The notes: generated by a model not told the origin, from the sequence alone. 64,000 nucleotides of DNA from Micromonospora nigra (GCF_900091585.1 NZ_FMHT01000003.1:5606001-5670000), one strand, 5' to 3'. Counted from the first letter of the stretch, positions 51,801-60,363 are shown. Program-made: numbers and translations.

Positions 51801-54361
51801 GGCACGAACCGTTCGGCGGTGGCGCCGGGCCGGTGCAGGTAGCCCCGGGCGAGCCGGTCCCCGCCGATCATGATCTCGCCGGGCACCCCGACCGGCACGG
51901 GGCGCATCCGCTCGTCGAGCACGAGCACGCGGGCGTGCGGCAGGGGACGCCCGAGCGGCACCGGCCCCCGCGTCGGCCCGTCCGGTCGCACCCCGTACGT
52001 GGTGACGCCGACGGTCGCCTCGGTGGGTCCGTAGTGGTTGACCACCCGGCCCCGCCCCGCCGCCGCGAGGGCGGCCACGGAGTCCAGGTCGGACGCCTCC
52101 CCGCCGAGCAGCAGGGTGCGTCGGGGCACCAGCTCGCCGGGGGGCACCTCGGCGGCCAGGGCCGCCAGGTGCGACGGGGTGATCTTCAGGTAGTCGATGT
52201 GCTGGCGGCGCAGCTGGTCCGCCAGTTCCGCCCCGGTGCCCCGCCGGGGCAGCAGGTGCACCGTGCCGCCGGTCGCCAACGCCAGGTAGAAGATCGTGAC
52301 GCTGAAGTCGAAGGCCATCGACTGGAGCAGCGCGTACCGGGCGGCGGGCACCACGCCGAGACGCTCGGCGACCCCGTCGAGGTAGCGCAGCACCGGCCGG
52401 TGCGGCACCGCCACCCCCTTGGGCGCGCCGGTGGAGCCGGAGGTGTAGATGACGTAGGCCAGGTGTTCGCCGGTGACATCGGTGTCCGGCGGGCTCGCCG
52501 GCAGCCCGGCGATGGCCCCGGCGTCGACGTCGAGCAGCGTCGGGGCCGGCCCGTCGGCGGGCAGCAGACCCCGCAGCGCCGCGGTGGTGACCACGTGCGC
52601 GGGCCGGGCGTCGGCGAGCACGAGGGCGAGTCGCCGGGTCGGCTGCTCCGGGTCCAGCGGCAGGTACGCCGCCCCGGACCGCAGCACGCCCAGCAGCGTC
52701 ACCGCCAGCTCGGCCGACTGTTCCAGCAGCACCGCGACCACCCGGTCCGGGCCGGCACCCCGGGCGCGCAGGTGGTGGGCGAGGCGGTTGGCCCGCTCGT
52801 CGAGGTCCCGGTAGCTGACCGTGTCCGCGCCGCAGACCACCGCCGGCACGTCCGGCGTGGCGGCGACGTGCGGCACGATCAGGTCCGCGAGACTGCCCGC
52901 CCCCCGCGTCACGGGCTCGTCGGTGACCGGCGGGTCGGCGTCGGGGGTGCCGAGGGCCAGCATCCGGGCCCGCCCGGCGGTGTCGAGCAGCGCCAGGTCC
53001 ACCACCGGTGTCCGCGGCCGGGCCACCGCGTCGCGCAGCAGGACACGGAGGCTGTCGGTCAGCCGCGCTACGGTGTCCGCGTCGAACAGGTCGGTGTTGT
53101 GCACGACCATGCCGCGCAGCCCGTCGTCGGTCTCACTGAGGTAGAACGCCAGGTCGAACCGGGCCACGGTGGTGTCGGCCCGCACTCCCTCGGCGGTCAG
53201 CCCCGCCGGCCACCGGCCTGCCGTGCGTTCGTAGTTCTGGAGGGTGAACAGCACCCCGAACACGGGCGTGCGGCTCACGTCGCGCGGCACGTTGAGGTCC
53301 TTCACCAGCCGCTCGAACGGGATCTCCTGGTGTGCCAGGGCCCGCACGACCGTGCCCCGGGTGCGCCGCAGCAGCGTGGCGAAGTCGGGCTCCCCGTCAG
53401 CCGCGGACAGGTCGGCCCGCAATGCCAGGGTGTTGAGGAACAGGCCGACCAGCCGCTCGGTGTCGGGCTCCACGCGACCGGCCACCGGAGACCCGATGGC
53501 GAAGTCGCGCTGCCCGCTGTGACGGAACAGCACCGCCTGCAGGCCGGCCAGCAGGGTCATGTAGAGCGTGGCACGGTGGGTGCGGCCGAGCCGGCGCAGG
53601 CCGTCGGTCAGTTCGGCGTCGAGGGCGAACCGGTGGGTGCCACCGGCGTACGACTGCACGGCCGGCCGGGGCCGGTCGGTGGGCAGGTCCAGCGCCGGCA
53701 CTCCGGCCAACTCCCGCGTCCAGTACGCGAGTCCGGTGTCAGCGGCCGGGGCGGCCAGGCGCGCACGTTGACGCGCCGCGTACGCGAGGTAGCTGCCCAC
53801 GGGCGACGCCGGTGCCTGGCCGCCGTCACGCAACGCGCCGTAGCCGGCGGCGAGTTCCGTCAGCAGGAGGTCCATCGACCAGCCGTCGCTGACGATGTGG
53901 TGCATGCCGAGGTGCAGCACGTGGTCGTCGTCGGCCAGCCGCACCACGAGGGCCCGCAGCAGCGGTGCCGTCCCCAGGTCGAAGGGGGTGCCGACGGCCT
54001 CGGCGACCAGCGCGTGCGCCCCGGTCATGTCCGCCGCGGCGGTGACCGTGAACGGCACCCGCACCGATTCGCGCACCCGTACGACGGGTTCGCCGCGCTC
54101 GTCCTCGGTGAACGCCATGCGCAGGCTGTCGTGCCGGGCGGCGACGGCGTCGAGGGCGGCGCGCAGCAGCACCGGATCGAGCGCGCCGCGCAGCCGCGAG
54201 GTGGCGTGTACGACGTATCCGGCAGTTCCGGGATTCAGTTGCTCGGTGAACCAGATCCGTTCCTGCCCGAACGACAATTCGGGCGTTGGTACGCTACGGG
54301 CAATACCGTCCTTCGGTGTAGTTTTGGGGGCGTCCCGGGTCGGTACGTCAACATTGGTCAC
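48884..54361 (-). CDS. NRPS-thioesterase-MFS transporter fusion (C-A-PCP-TE-MFS)
   Basis: An 1825-residue megaprotein. The C domain (residues 25-450) has HHIVSDG near 152. The A domain has YTSGSTGAPKGV near 638, FDFSVTIF, NHYGPTEATVG and HGKVDRRAL. The PCP serine is Ser1026 (IGGHSLLAT). A GrsT-like thioesterase follows (about 1095-1335), with nucleophile Cys1165 in YGHCGPGG, then D and H in GEADRS and EGGHYFLKY. From about 1390 there is a complete MFS transporter (ITSGTGTALTNFAIPLWIY to TALVSLRTRVL). The pocket reads about D-F-T-K-L-G-H-V-G-K, close to aspartate codes. Terminal module, release enzyme and exporter in one chain. GTG 54361 follows AAAAGG. Confidence 0.93.
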   Translation of the reverse strand: MTNVDVPTRDAPKTTPKDGIARSVPTPELSFGQERIWFTEQLNPGTAGYVVHATSRLRGALDPVLLRAALDAVAARHDSLRMAFTEDERGEPVVRVRESVRVPFTVTAAADMTGAHALVAEAVGTPFDLGTAPLLRALVVRLADDDHVLHLGMHHIVSDGWSMDLLLTELAAGYGALRDGGQAPASPVGSYLAYAARQRARLAAPAADTGLAYWTRELAGVPALDLPTDRPRPAVQSYAGGTHRFALDAELTDGLRRLGRTHRATLYMTLLAGLQAVLFRHSGQRDFAIGSPVAGRVEPDTERLVGLFLNTLALRADLSAADGEPDFATLLRRTRGTVVRALAHQEIPFERLVKDLNVPRDVSRTPVFGVLFTLQNYERTAGRWPAGLTAEGVRADTTVARFDLAFYLSETDDGLRGMVVHNTDLFDADTVARLTDSLRVLLRDAVARPRTPVVDLALLDTAGRARMLALGTPDADPPVTDEPVTRGAGSLADLIVPHVAATPDVPAVVCGADTVSYRDLDERANRLAHHLRARGAGPDRVVAVLLEQSAELAVTLLGVLRSGAAYLPLDPEQPTRRLALVLADARPAHVVTTAALRGLLPADGPAPTLLDVDAGAIAGLPASPPDTDVTGEHLAYVIYTSGSTGAPKGVAVPHRPVLRYLDGVAERLGVVPAARYALLQSMAFDFSVTIFYLALATGGTVHLLPRRGTGAELADQLRRQHIDYLKITPSHLAALAAEVPPGELVPRRTLLLGGEASDLDSVAALAAAGRGRVVNHYGPTEATVGVTTYGVRPDGPTRGPVPLGRPLPHARVLVLDERMRPVPVGVPGEIMIGGDRLARGYLHRPGATAERFVPDPYGPPGARLYRTGDLGRWNADGQLMFLGRRDHQVKIRGYRVELGEVEAALRACPPVRQAVAALRADRLVAWLERHPDADPPPPAELRRVLAERLPEHMVPQRFVWLDALPLQEHGKVDRRALPEPTDEPVTGGYVEPTGPVETLVAGVWREVLGLARVGATDDFFDIGGHSLLATQVVARLRRELPAVVGADATVSVMDVFRHRTVRALAALVAAPGDRPGGLLHELTPPVPPGARTATLVCVPYGGGSAVVYQPLADALPAGYRLLSVAMPGHDIGLADEPAPIEEVATGVAAEILDGVDGPLILYGHCGPGGALAVEVARRLEAAGRDIDAIYLGAVFPFGRPAGGLLGPLLRLRLAERIRSDRIYRTWLQAQGTNVGSLSTSEMSFLIRAMRHDAQVSEEYFTELMRRRVTPLRAPVISVVGEADRSTEYHEERFREWHFLSTRTALAVVDEGGHYFLKYRAAELAEIVTRVHLRLDAPADTDVAGSADPAWQLTAVSDRSGGSLAAADPGVAGPARRAPQPSMRRFGLVAAGQITSGTGTALTNFAIPLWIYLQTGSLVRFALFAVVGLLPGLLVAPLAGALIDRTSRRRVLLLAGTAAGSAIAVAAGLVLTDRAQVWHLYVLVGWLSIALAFQRIAFVSAVPQLVPKRFLGHANGLAQTATGLTQFMVPLIAVALLDAVGLAGILVIDVVSYLFAIGVLLAVRFPATLALRRREGIGAEIVNGLRYALRRREFRAMLGFFAALNLFLFPALFLLSPLVLGFAGLAEVARIALTGGVGAAVGGLVMLVWGGPRRYRMRAVLLGTLGIALACVVTGLRPSLLVVGAGAFGMYLALGVVNGVYNTIVQTKVPARFHGRVFALNQMVAWSTLPVGWGVIAPLAARYAEPLLQPGGALAPTVGAVIGVGPGRGTGLLYVVFGVCIGLTALVSLRTRVLARFDDEVPDAPPDDLVGIETRRARATAGGDRP

Positions 54362-54502
54362 ACCGTTGGCCTTTTCCCCTCGTGGGCGGGCGGGCCCCGT
54401 ATTCTGTCGGGTGTGGACGACGCAACGGAATGGCCTGAACGGCGCACCGGCAAGAGGCCAAACGATCGATTCACGTCGTAAACCGGCGTCGTACGGTCAG
54501 GA

Positions 54503-57385
54503 ATGCGATTCGCCGACGCCGTCGTGCCCACCGAGTGGGCCACCGAAAAGCTCATCAATGCCGAGTTCCGGGGCGGGCGGACGCGGACCGCACCGCTGAC
54601 CTGGGCCCAGCAGGTCATGTGGCGGGCCAGGGCGCGCAACCCGAACAACCACGTGTTCATGAACCTGCGGCGCACGGTGCCCGTCTCGCCCCGGGTGGCC
54701 GCCGGTCCGGACGCCGTCGCCCGGGCCGTCGGTGCCCTGGTCGGCCGCCACTCGTCCCTGCGGACCCGGGTCCGTGCCAGCGCCGACGGCCCGGTCCAGG
54801 AGGCCGCCGCCGCCGGGGTCCTGCCCCTGCTGGTGCTGCCGGGTGTCGACGACGGTGCGGCGGCGGCGCGGGCCGCGGCCACCCGGCTCGGCGACGTGGC
54901 CTTCGACCACGCCGACGAATGGCCGCTGCGGGTGGCACTGGTGCTGGTCGACGGGCGCGTCCGGCAGATCGTCGTGGTGTTCAGCCACTCCACCGTGGAT
55001 GCCCACGCGGCGGAGGTCGTGCTGCGTGACCTGCGCCTGATCCTGCTGCGCGGCACCGTGCCCCACCCTGCGGGCCCACAGTCGGTGGACGTCGCCCTCG
55101 ACCAGCAGGGCCCCGGGCGGCAGCGCTCCGACCGGGCCGTGGCGTACTGGCTGCGGCAGTTCGCCCGGCTGCCGTCCACACCGCTGACCCCCGTCGGACC
55201 GGGCCTCACCCCGCTCCTGCGCCGCGGCGTGCTGGTCTCCCCGGCCGCCGAGCGGGCCGCCCGCATCGTGGCCGCCCGGCACCGGGTCAGCTCGTCGGCG
55301 GTGCTGTTGGCGGCGATGACCGCCCTGGCCCGACGGGACCACCCGCCGGCGCTGTGCGGCATGTTCCCGATGGCACACAATCGCTTCCGGGTCGAGTACG
55401 CCCAGGCGGTGGCCAACCTGGGTCAGATCGGATTCTGTGTGGTCGATCTGGCTGACCGTCCGACATTCGCCGACATGTTGCCCCGGGTGTGGCGCGGTGC
55501 GCTCGACGGCTATCGGCACGCCGGCTATGAACCAGCCGCCCTGCGCGGGCGATTCGAGGCGGTGGGCCACGACTTCGACACTCTTTTCCTGCCCTACCAC
55601 TACTTCAACGACGTACGCCTTTCCGGTGAGGTTGTCGAGAAAAAGACCGACGCGACGGAAAAGGAGTTGAGGGCTGAGTTGGACAAGAGCGAATTCTCCT
55701 GGACGAGGGGGCTGGAACGGGCGTCCTGGCACCTGCTGGCCCATGTGGTCGACGAGCCGGGCGCACTCGGGATCACCCTCACCGTGGACACCCGGTTCGT
55801 CGAGCCGGAAGCTGTGGAACCTTTCCTGCGGGACCTGGAGCGGCTGCTGGTCGAGGCGGCCCTGCGGGACGTGCCGTGGCCGTGGTCGCCGTCCCGCCCG
55901 GCCGGAACGGCGACCGCACCGCCGCGGCGCGTCGTCGACGAGGTGACCCCCGCCCACTTCGACGGCGGACGGGACCGCACCGGCCCGCTCACCTGGGGAC
56001 AGCAGGCCATGTGGCGGGCCGTGGTGGAGTTCGAGTCCGCCCACAACAGCTTCCTCAACCTCCGTCGTACGTTGCCGCTGTCCCGCCGCGCCGACGTCGA
56101 CGTGCCGCGTGCCGTACGGGCGTTGGGCACGCTCGTGGCCCGGCACGAGTCGCTGCGCACCCGGGTGCGCGTCGTCGACGGCCAACTGACCCAGGTCGCC
56201 TTCGGGCGGGGGGACCTGCCGGTGGCGGTGCACCACGTCGACGGCGACGGCGACCCGGACGGCCGTTCCGCCTCGGCGGCGCTCGCGGAGCGCCTGGGCG
56301 GCCCCCGGTTCGACCACGCCGCGCACTGGCCCCTGCGCGCCGGGCTGGTGGTGGTCGACGGCCGGGTCCGGCAGGTGGTGGTCGTGTTCAGCCACTCGAC
56401 GGTGGACTTCCACGCCACCGAGACCCTCCTGCGGGAGCTGCGGCTGATCCTGCTGCGCGGTGCCGCGCCCGGTGAACCGGGACTCCAGTCGCTCGACGTC
56501 GCCCTGCGCGAGCAGGGGGTCGAGCAGCGTCGCTCCGACCGCTCGGTCGCCTCCTGGACTGAACGTTTCGCCCTCCTGCCGGCCGGTACGTTCACCACCC
56601 CGGGCACTCCCGCCGACCCGCGCTACCAGCGGGGTTCCCTGGTCTCACCGGCCCTCGACGCCGCCCTGCGGATCCTCGCGGCCCGACACCGGGTCAGCAC
56701 CGCCACGGCCCTGCTGGCCGGTGCCGTCGCCGTGCTCGGTGACGGGCAGGACAGCTGCGGCGTGTTCACCATGGCCCACAACCGGTTCCCCCCGGGGTAC
56801 GCCGACGCGATCAGCAAGCTCAACCAGATCGGGCTGTGCCGGGTCGACCTGACCGGGCGTCCGGACCTGGCCGACCTGCTCACCCGGACGCACCGCGCCG
56901 GCCTGGAGGCGTACCGGCACGCCTACTACGACCCGGCGGCCATGACCCGGGCGTTCGCCGAGGCCGGTCACGACTACGCCACCGCGCTGGCCCCGTACTG
57001 CTTCTTCAACGACATCCGGCTGCCCGACGGTCGGGGGGCCCCGGCGCCGGTGCCGCCCGTCGCCGGTCCGCTCGCCGCCCCGGTCGGGTCGCGGGTGACC
57101 GGAGCCGGGCCCGGCTCCGCCGGGGTGGTCGCTGTCCGGGCGCTCGCTGACGGGTCGCGGGCCGCCGCGACCGGCAGCACGTTCACCTGGTTGCCGCCGC
57201 TGGAACGGTTCGCCTGGCGCTGCCGGATCCAGGTGGTCGACGCGCCGGGGGCGGTGGAGTTGGTGGTCACCGCCGACACCGCGTACCTGCCCGCCGCGCG
57301 GGCCGAGCGGTTGCTGCACGCGATCGAGGCAATGGTGGTCGGAGCCGCCGGCAGCGGGCGGGCTGACCCGGTCCGGGTCTGGTAG
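54503..57385 (+). CDS. Tandem condensation-like didomain protein
   Basis: A 960-residue protein made of two homologous condensation-fold halves (about 1-475 and 476-960). Each opens with a WxQQxMWRA segment (LTWAQQVMWRA, LTWGQQAMWRA) and contains FSHSTVD, in which the HHxxxDG motif has become SHSTVDA (His162) and SHSTVDF (His631). The second, catalytic-type histidine and the aspartate are kept in both. MAHNRFR...QIGFC and MAHNRFP...QIGLC are further paired motifs. There is no A or carrier domain. It is divergent from the NRPS-MFS gene across 141 bases. It may transfer carrier-bound acyl groups in trans. Confidence 0.88.
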   Translation: MRFADAVVPTEWATEKLINAEFRGGRTRTAPLTWAQQVMWRARARNPNNHVFMNLRRTVPVSPRVAAGPDAVARAVGALVGRHSSLRTRVRASADGPVQEAAAAGVLPLLVLPGVDDGAAAARAAATRLGDVAFDHADEWPLRVALVLVDGRVRQIVVVFSHSTVDAHAAEVVLRDLRLILLRGTVPHPAGPQSVDVALDQQGPGRQRSDRAVAYWLRQFARLPSTPLTPVGPGLTPLLRRGVLVSPAAERAARIVAARHRVSSSAVLLAAMTALARRDHPPALCGMFPMAHNRFRVEYAQAVANLGQIGFCVVDLADRPTFADMLPRVWRGALDGYRHAGYEPAALRGRFEAVGHDFDTLFLPYHYFNDVRLSGEVVEKKTDATEKELRAELDKSEFSWTRGLERASWHLLAHVVDEPGALGITLTVDTRFVEPEAVEPFLRDLERLLVEAALRDVPWPWSPSRPAGTATAPPRRVVDEVTPAHFDGGRDRTGPLTWGQQAMWRAVVEFESAHNSFLNLRRTLPLSRRADVDVPRAVRALGTLVARHESLRTRVRVVDGQLTQVAFGRGDLPVAVHHVDGDGDPDGRSASAALAERLGGPRFDHAAHWPLRAGLVVVDGRVRQVVVVFSHSTVDFHATETLLRELRLILLRGAAPGEPGLQSLDVALREQGVEQRRSDRSVASWTERFALLPAGTFTTPGTPADPRYQRGSLVSPALDAALRILAARHRVSTATALLAGAVAVLGDGQDSCGVFTMAHNRFPPGYADAISKLNQIGLCRVDLTGRPDLADLLTRTHRAGLEAYRHAYYDPAAMTRAFAEAGHDYATALAPYCFFNDIRLPDGRGAPAPVPPVAGPLAAPVGSRVTGAGPGSAGVVAVRALADGSRAAATGSTFTWLPPLERFAWRCRIQVVDAPGAVELVVTADTAYLPAARAERLLHAIEAMVVGAAGSGRADPVRVW

Positions 57386-57414
57386 CGGGCGGGCTGACCC
57401 GAACCGGGTCCGGC
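57353..57414. repeat. 31-bp duplication across the stop of the didomain gene
   Basis: AGCGGGCGGGCTGACCCG begins two 31-base units at 57353 and 57384. The first encodes the C-terminal residues and the second lies just after the stop. This matches the pattern of small duplications at several other gene ends in the window. Confidence 0.65.
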
Positions 57415-57499
57415 GGCGGGTCCGGTGGGCCACAATCGGGGCGCGTCGGTCGTCGCGCGAGCGGCGACTGTTCCGAGTGCGGAAGGTGGTCCCCGACCC

Positions 57500-58114
57500 G
57501 TGGCCCCAGGCGTCGAGCGGTCGTCCCGGTCGGCGTCCCTGCGGGTGGCGCGGATCGTGACGGAGGTGTTCGCCCCGGCGGTGCTGGCGGCCGTCATGTC
57601 CCTGGTGGTGGCGTTGCACAGCACCGCGCCGGCCGTCGGGGCCGGCCTCGGCTGGGGGCTGCTGGCGGTGCTGTTCTGCTCGGCGGTGCCGTACGTGGTG
57701 ATCTGGTGGGGCGTACGACGGGGCCGGCTGACCGACCACCACATCGGCGTGCGGGAGCAGCGCCGCGGCCCCCTGGCCTGGGGGATGGTGTCGGTGCTCG
57801 CCGGGCTGGCCACCCTGGTCGCGCTGGGTGCGCCCCGGCCACTGGTGGCGATGGTGGTCGTGATGTCCGCCGTGCTGCTGGTCGTCAGCGCGGTCAACCA
57901 GACGTGGAAGCTCAGCGCCCACGCGGCGGTGGCGGCCGGCTCGGCGGCGGTGCTGGTCGTGGTGTTCGGGCCGGCGCTGCTGGCCCTGGTGGGGCTGGTC
58001 GGGCTGGTGGGCTGGTCGCGGGTGCGGCTGGCCGACCACACCCCGGCGCAGGTGTTGGCCGGCGCGGTGGCGGGAGCGGCGGTCGCGACGCCGGCGTTCG
58101 TCCTGCTGGCCTGA
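57500..58114 (+). CDS. PAP2-superfamily membrane protein
   Basis: A protein of about 204 residues with five to six hydrophobic segments. KLSAHAAVAAG and WSRVRLADHTPAQVLAGA correspond to the second and third PAP2 phosphatase motifs (PSGH-like and SRxxxxxHxxxD-like). The first motif (KxxxxxxRP) is not clear, so phosphatase activity on lipid pyrophosphates is uncertain. GTG 57500 is preferred because homologous sequence begins soon after (RVARIVTEVFAPAVL). The frame also opens at GTG 57425. It may not belong to the NRPS locus. Confidence 0.7.
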   Translation: MAPGVERSSRSASLRVARIVTEVFAPAVLAAVMSLVVALHSTAPAVGAGLGWGLLAVLFCSAVPYVVIWWGVRRGRLTDHHIGVREQRRGPLAWGMVSVLAGLATLVALGAPRPLVAMVVVMSAVLLVVSAVNQTWKLSAHAAVAAGSAAVLVVVFGPALLALVGLVGLVGWSRVRLADHTPAQVLAGAVAGAAVATPAFVLLA

Positions 58115-58125
58115 CCGGCGACCCG

Positions 58126-58506
58126 TCAGCGCGGGTGACGGCGGCGGCTCAGCCACTCCCGCGACGGGCGGGTGTTGAGGGCCCACAGCACCCAGGCCAG
58201 CAGCGCGAGACCGACGACGGTGATCGCGCCGAACAGGCCGAGCGACGCCGCGGCCAGCAGACCCGCCAGGGCGTACGCGGGGAAGGGTGCCCAGGCGCGA
58301 CGGGCGGCCAGCGCTCCCGCGACCACCGCGCACGCCACGGCGAGGACGGCGAAGAACGCGGTCGCGCCGAGCGACCCGTCGGCGAGCAGCCGGTGCGCGA
58401 ACGCCAGGGCGAACAGCAGGGCCAGCACGGCGAAGGTGAGCACGGTGATCCGGAGGGTGCCGGGCATCGGGCGTCCGTACCCGCCCCGGGACCAGCGCAC
58501 GGCCAT
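58126..58506 (-). CDS. Small four-helix membrane protein
   Basis: A 126-residue hypothetical protein with four hydrophobic segments (from LRITVLTFAVLALLFALAFAH to VVGLALLAWVLWALN) and a basic C-terminal tail (REWLSRRRHPR). I do not recognise a family. It is convergent with the PAP2 gene, 11 bases apart, and about 70 bases after the amidotransferase stop on the same strand. Coding status rests on the membrane pattern and GC bias. Confidence 0.6.
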   Translation of the reverse strand: MAVRWSRGGYGRPMPGTLRITVLTFAVLALLFALAFAHRLLADGSLGATAFFAVLAVACAVVAGALAARRAWAPFPAYALAGLLAAASLGLFGAITVVGLALLAWVLWALNTRPSREWLSRRRHPR

Positions 58507-58578
58507 GGCGACAACGATGGTCCTCGATCGGCTGGGCGGGGCGCCCTGTGTCGGGAACCCGACAGTGACGGTCGGGGG

Positions 58579-60363
58579 TCACCGGATGCCGTGGGTCTGG
58601 AGCCACAGTTCCAGCAGGCCGAGCTGCCACAGCTTGTTGCTCCCGGCCGCCGCCTGCGCCTGCTCCGGTTCGGCGAGCAGACGCGCGACGTACTCCGGCC
58701 GGAACAGCCCGCGCTGCCGCGCGGCCGACGCGCGCAGGGCCTCGGTGACGAGGTGCCGCACCGGGCCGTCGACGTTACGCAGGGCCGGCACCGGGAAGTA
58801 GCCCTTCGGGCGGTCGACGACCTCCGGGGGCAGCACCTCCCGGGCGACCCGCTTGAGGATCCCCTTGCCGCCCGCGTCGACCTTGTGCGCGGGCGGGCAG
58901 GCCGCGGCGAGGGCGACCAGGTCCTGGTCGAGGAACGGCGTGCGCACCTCCAACCCCCAGGCCATGCTCATGCTGTCGACCCGCTTGACCGGGTCGTCGG
59001 GCAGCATGAGGTGGGTGTCCAGACGCAGCACGGCGTCCAGCGCGGTGTCCGCGCCGGGTGCGGCCAGGTGTGCGGCCACCAGCTCGGTGCTGACGTCGGT
59101 GTCGGCGGCGTACGCGGGGTGGACCACCCGCAGCAGCTCGGCGTGGTCCCGGTCGAAGAACGCCCCGGCGAAGGTGTCCCCGGTCCGCTCGCGCGGCACC
59201 GTGGCCAGCGGCTGGTGGTAGCCGTACCCGGCGAAGACCTCGTCGGCGCCCTGCCCGGACTGCGCGACCTTGACGTGCCGCGACACCTGCTCGGAGAGCA
59301 GGTGGAAGGCGACCACGTCGTGGCTGCCCATCGGCTCGGTCATCGCGGCCACGGTGGCCCGTACCGCCGGGACCAGGTCGTCGTCGGCGAGCCGGATCCG
59401 GTGGTGGTCGGTGGCGAACGCGCGGGCCACCCGGTCGGAGTAGTGGAACTCGTCGCCGGTCTCGCCGGTGCGACTGTCGAAGCCGATGCTGAAGGTCTGC
59501 AGGTGATGCTGGCCCGCCTCGGCGAGCAGCGCCACGATCAGGCTGGAGTCGAGACCGCCGGAGAGCAGGACGCCCACCGGCACGTCGGCCACGAGCCGCC
59601 GGCGTACCGCGGTGCGCAGCGCGTCGCCGATCAGCGCCTGCCAGTCCCGGACGCCCAGCTGTTCCCGGCCCCGATCGCGGACGTAGTCGGGCCGCCAGTA
59701 GACGCGTTCGCGGCTGCGCCCGTCGGCCTCCACCACCCGTACGGTCGCCGGTGGCAGTTTGCGCACTCCGCGCAGGATGGTGCGGGGGGCCGGCACGATC
59801 GAGTGCCAGGACAGGTAGTGGTGCAGCGCCACCGGGTCGATGGTGGTGTCCACGTCCCCGCCGCGCAGCAGGGCGGGCAGGGTGGAGGCGAAGCGCAGCC
59901 GGCCCGGTGTCTCGGCGAGGTAGAGCGGTTTGACGCCGAGCCGGTCGCGTGCCAGCACCAGCCGCCGCCGGGCCCGGTCGACGATCGCCACGGCGAACAT
60001 GCCGACCAGTCGGTCGACGAAGTCCTCACCCCACTGCGCGTAGGCCATCAGGATGACCTCGGTGTCGCTGGTGGAGCGGAAGGTGTGCCCGGCGGCCCGC
60101 AACTGATCGCGCAGCTGCGGATAGTTGTAGACGCAGCCGTTGAAGACCAGCGCCAGCCCGAGGTCCTCGCGGACCATCGGCTGGGCCCCCGCGTCGGACA
60201 GGTCGATGACGGTCAGCCGGCGGTGGCCGAGGGTCACCCACTCGTCGCTCCACAGGCCGCCGCCGTCGGGGCCACGGGAGCGCATGGCCTCGGCGATGCG
60301 GGCGACCGCGTCGGTGTCGGGTGGCACGCCGTCGAAGCGCGCCTCCCCGCCGATGCCGCACAC
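58579..60363 (-). CDS. Asparagine synthase-family amidotransferase (N-acetylglutaminylglutamine amidotransferase-like)
   Basis: A 594-residue class II glutamine amidotransferase fused to an ATP-dependent synthetase domain. Cys2 (after GTG 60363: VCGIGG) is the glutaminase nucleophile, with SRGPDGGGLW, LGHRRLTVIDLS, FNGCVYNY and the SGGLDSSLIVALL PP-loop (about residue 260). DDPVKRVDSMSMAWGLEVRTPFLD is also present. The sequence resembles enzymes that amidate N-acetylglutaminylglutamine, an osmolyte dipeptide. The partner synthetase is absent from the window, leaving open a role in tailoring the peptide of the adjacent NRPS locus. Confidence 0.87.
   Translation of the reverse strand: MCGIGGEARFDGVPPDTDAVARIAEAMRSRGPDGGGLWSDEWVTLGHRRLTVIDLSDAGAQPMVREDLGLALVFNGCVYNYPQLRDQLRAAGHTFRSTSDTEVILMAYAQWGEDFVDRLVGMFAVAIVDRARRRLVLARDRLGVKPLYLAETPGRLRFASTLPALLRGGDVDTTIDPVALHHYLSWHSIVPAPRTILRGVRKLPPATVRVVEADGRSRERVYWRPDYVRDRGREQLGVRDWQALIGDALRTAVRRRLVADVPVGVLLSGGLDSSLIVALLAEAGQHHLQTFSIGFDSRTGETGDEFHYSDRVARAFATDHHRIRLADDDLVPAVRATVAAMTEPMGSHDVVAFHLLSEQVSRHVKVAQSGQGADEVFAGYGYHQPLATVPRERTGDTFAGAFFDRDHAELLRVVHPAYAADTDVSTELVAAHLAAPGADTALDAVLRLDTHLMLPDDPVKRVDSMSMAWGLEVRTPFLDQDLVALAAACPPAHKVDAGGKGILKRVAREVLPPEVVDRPKGYFPVPALRNVDGPVRHLVTEALRASAARQRGLFRPEYVARLLAEPEQAQAAAGSNKLWQLGLLELWLQTHGIR

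Noticed and set aside
54400..54425. Promoter for the NRPS-TE-MFS gene (TTGCGT and AGAATA on the minus strand)
   Set aside because: The spacing is only about 14 bases, too short for a confident sigma-70-type promoter.
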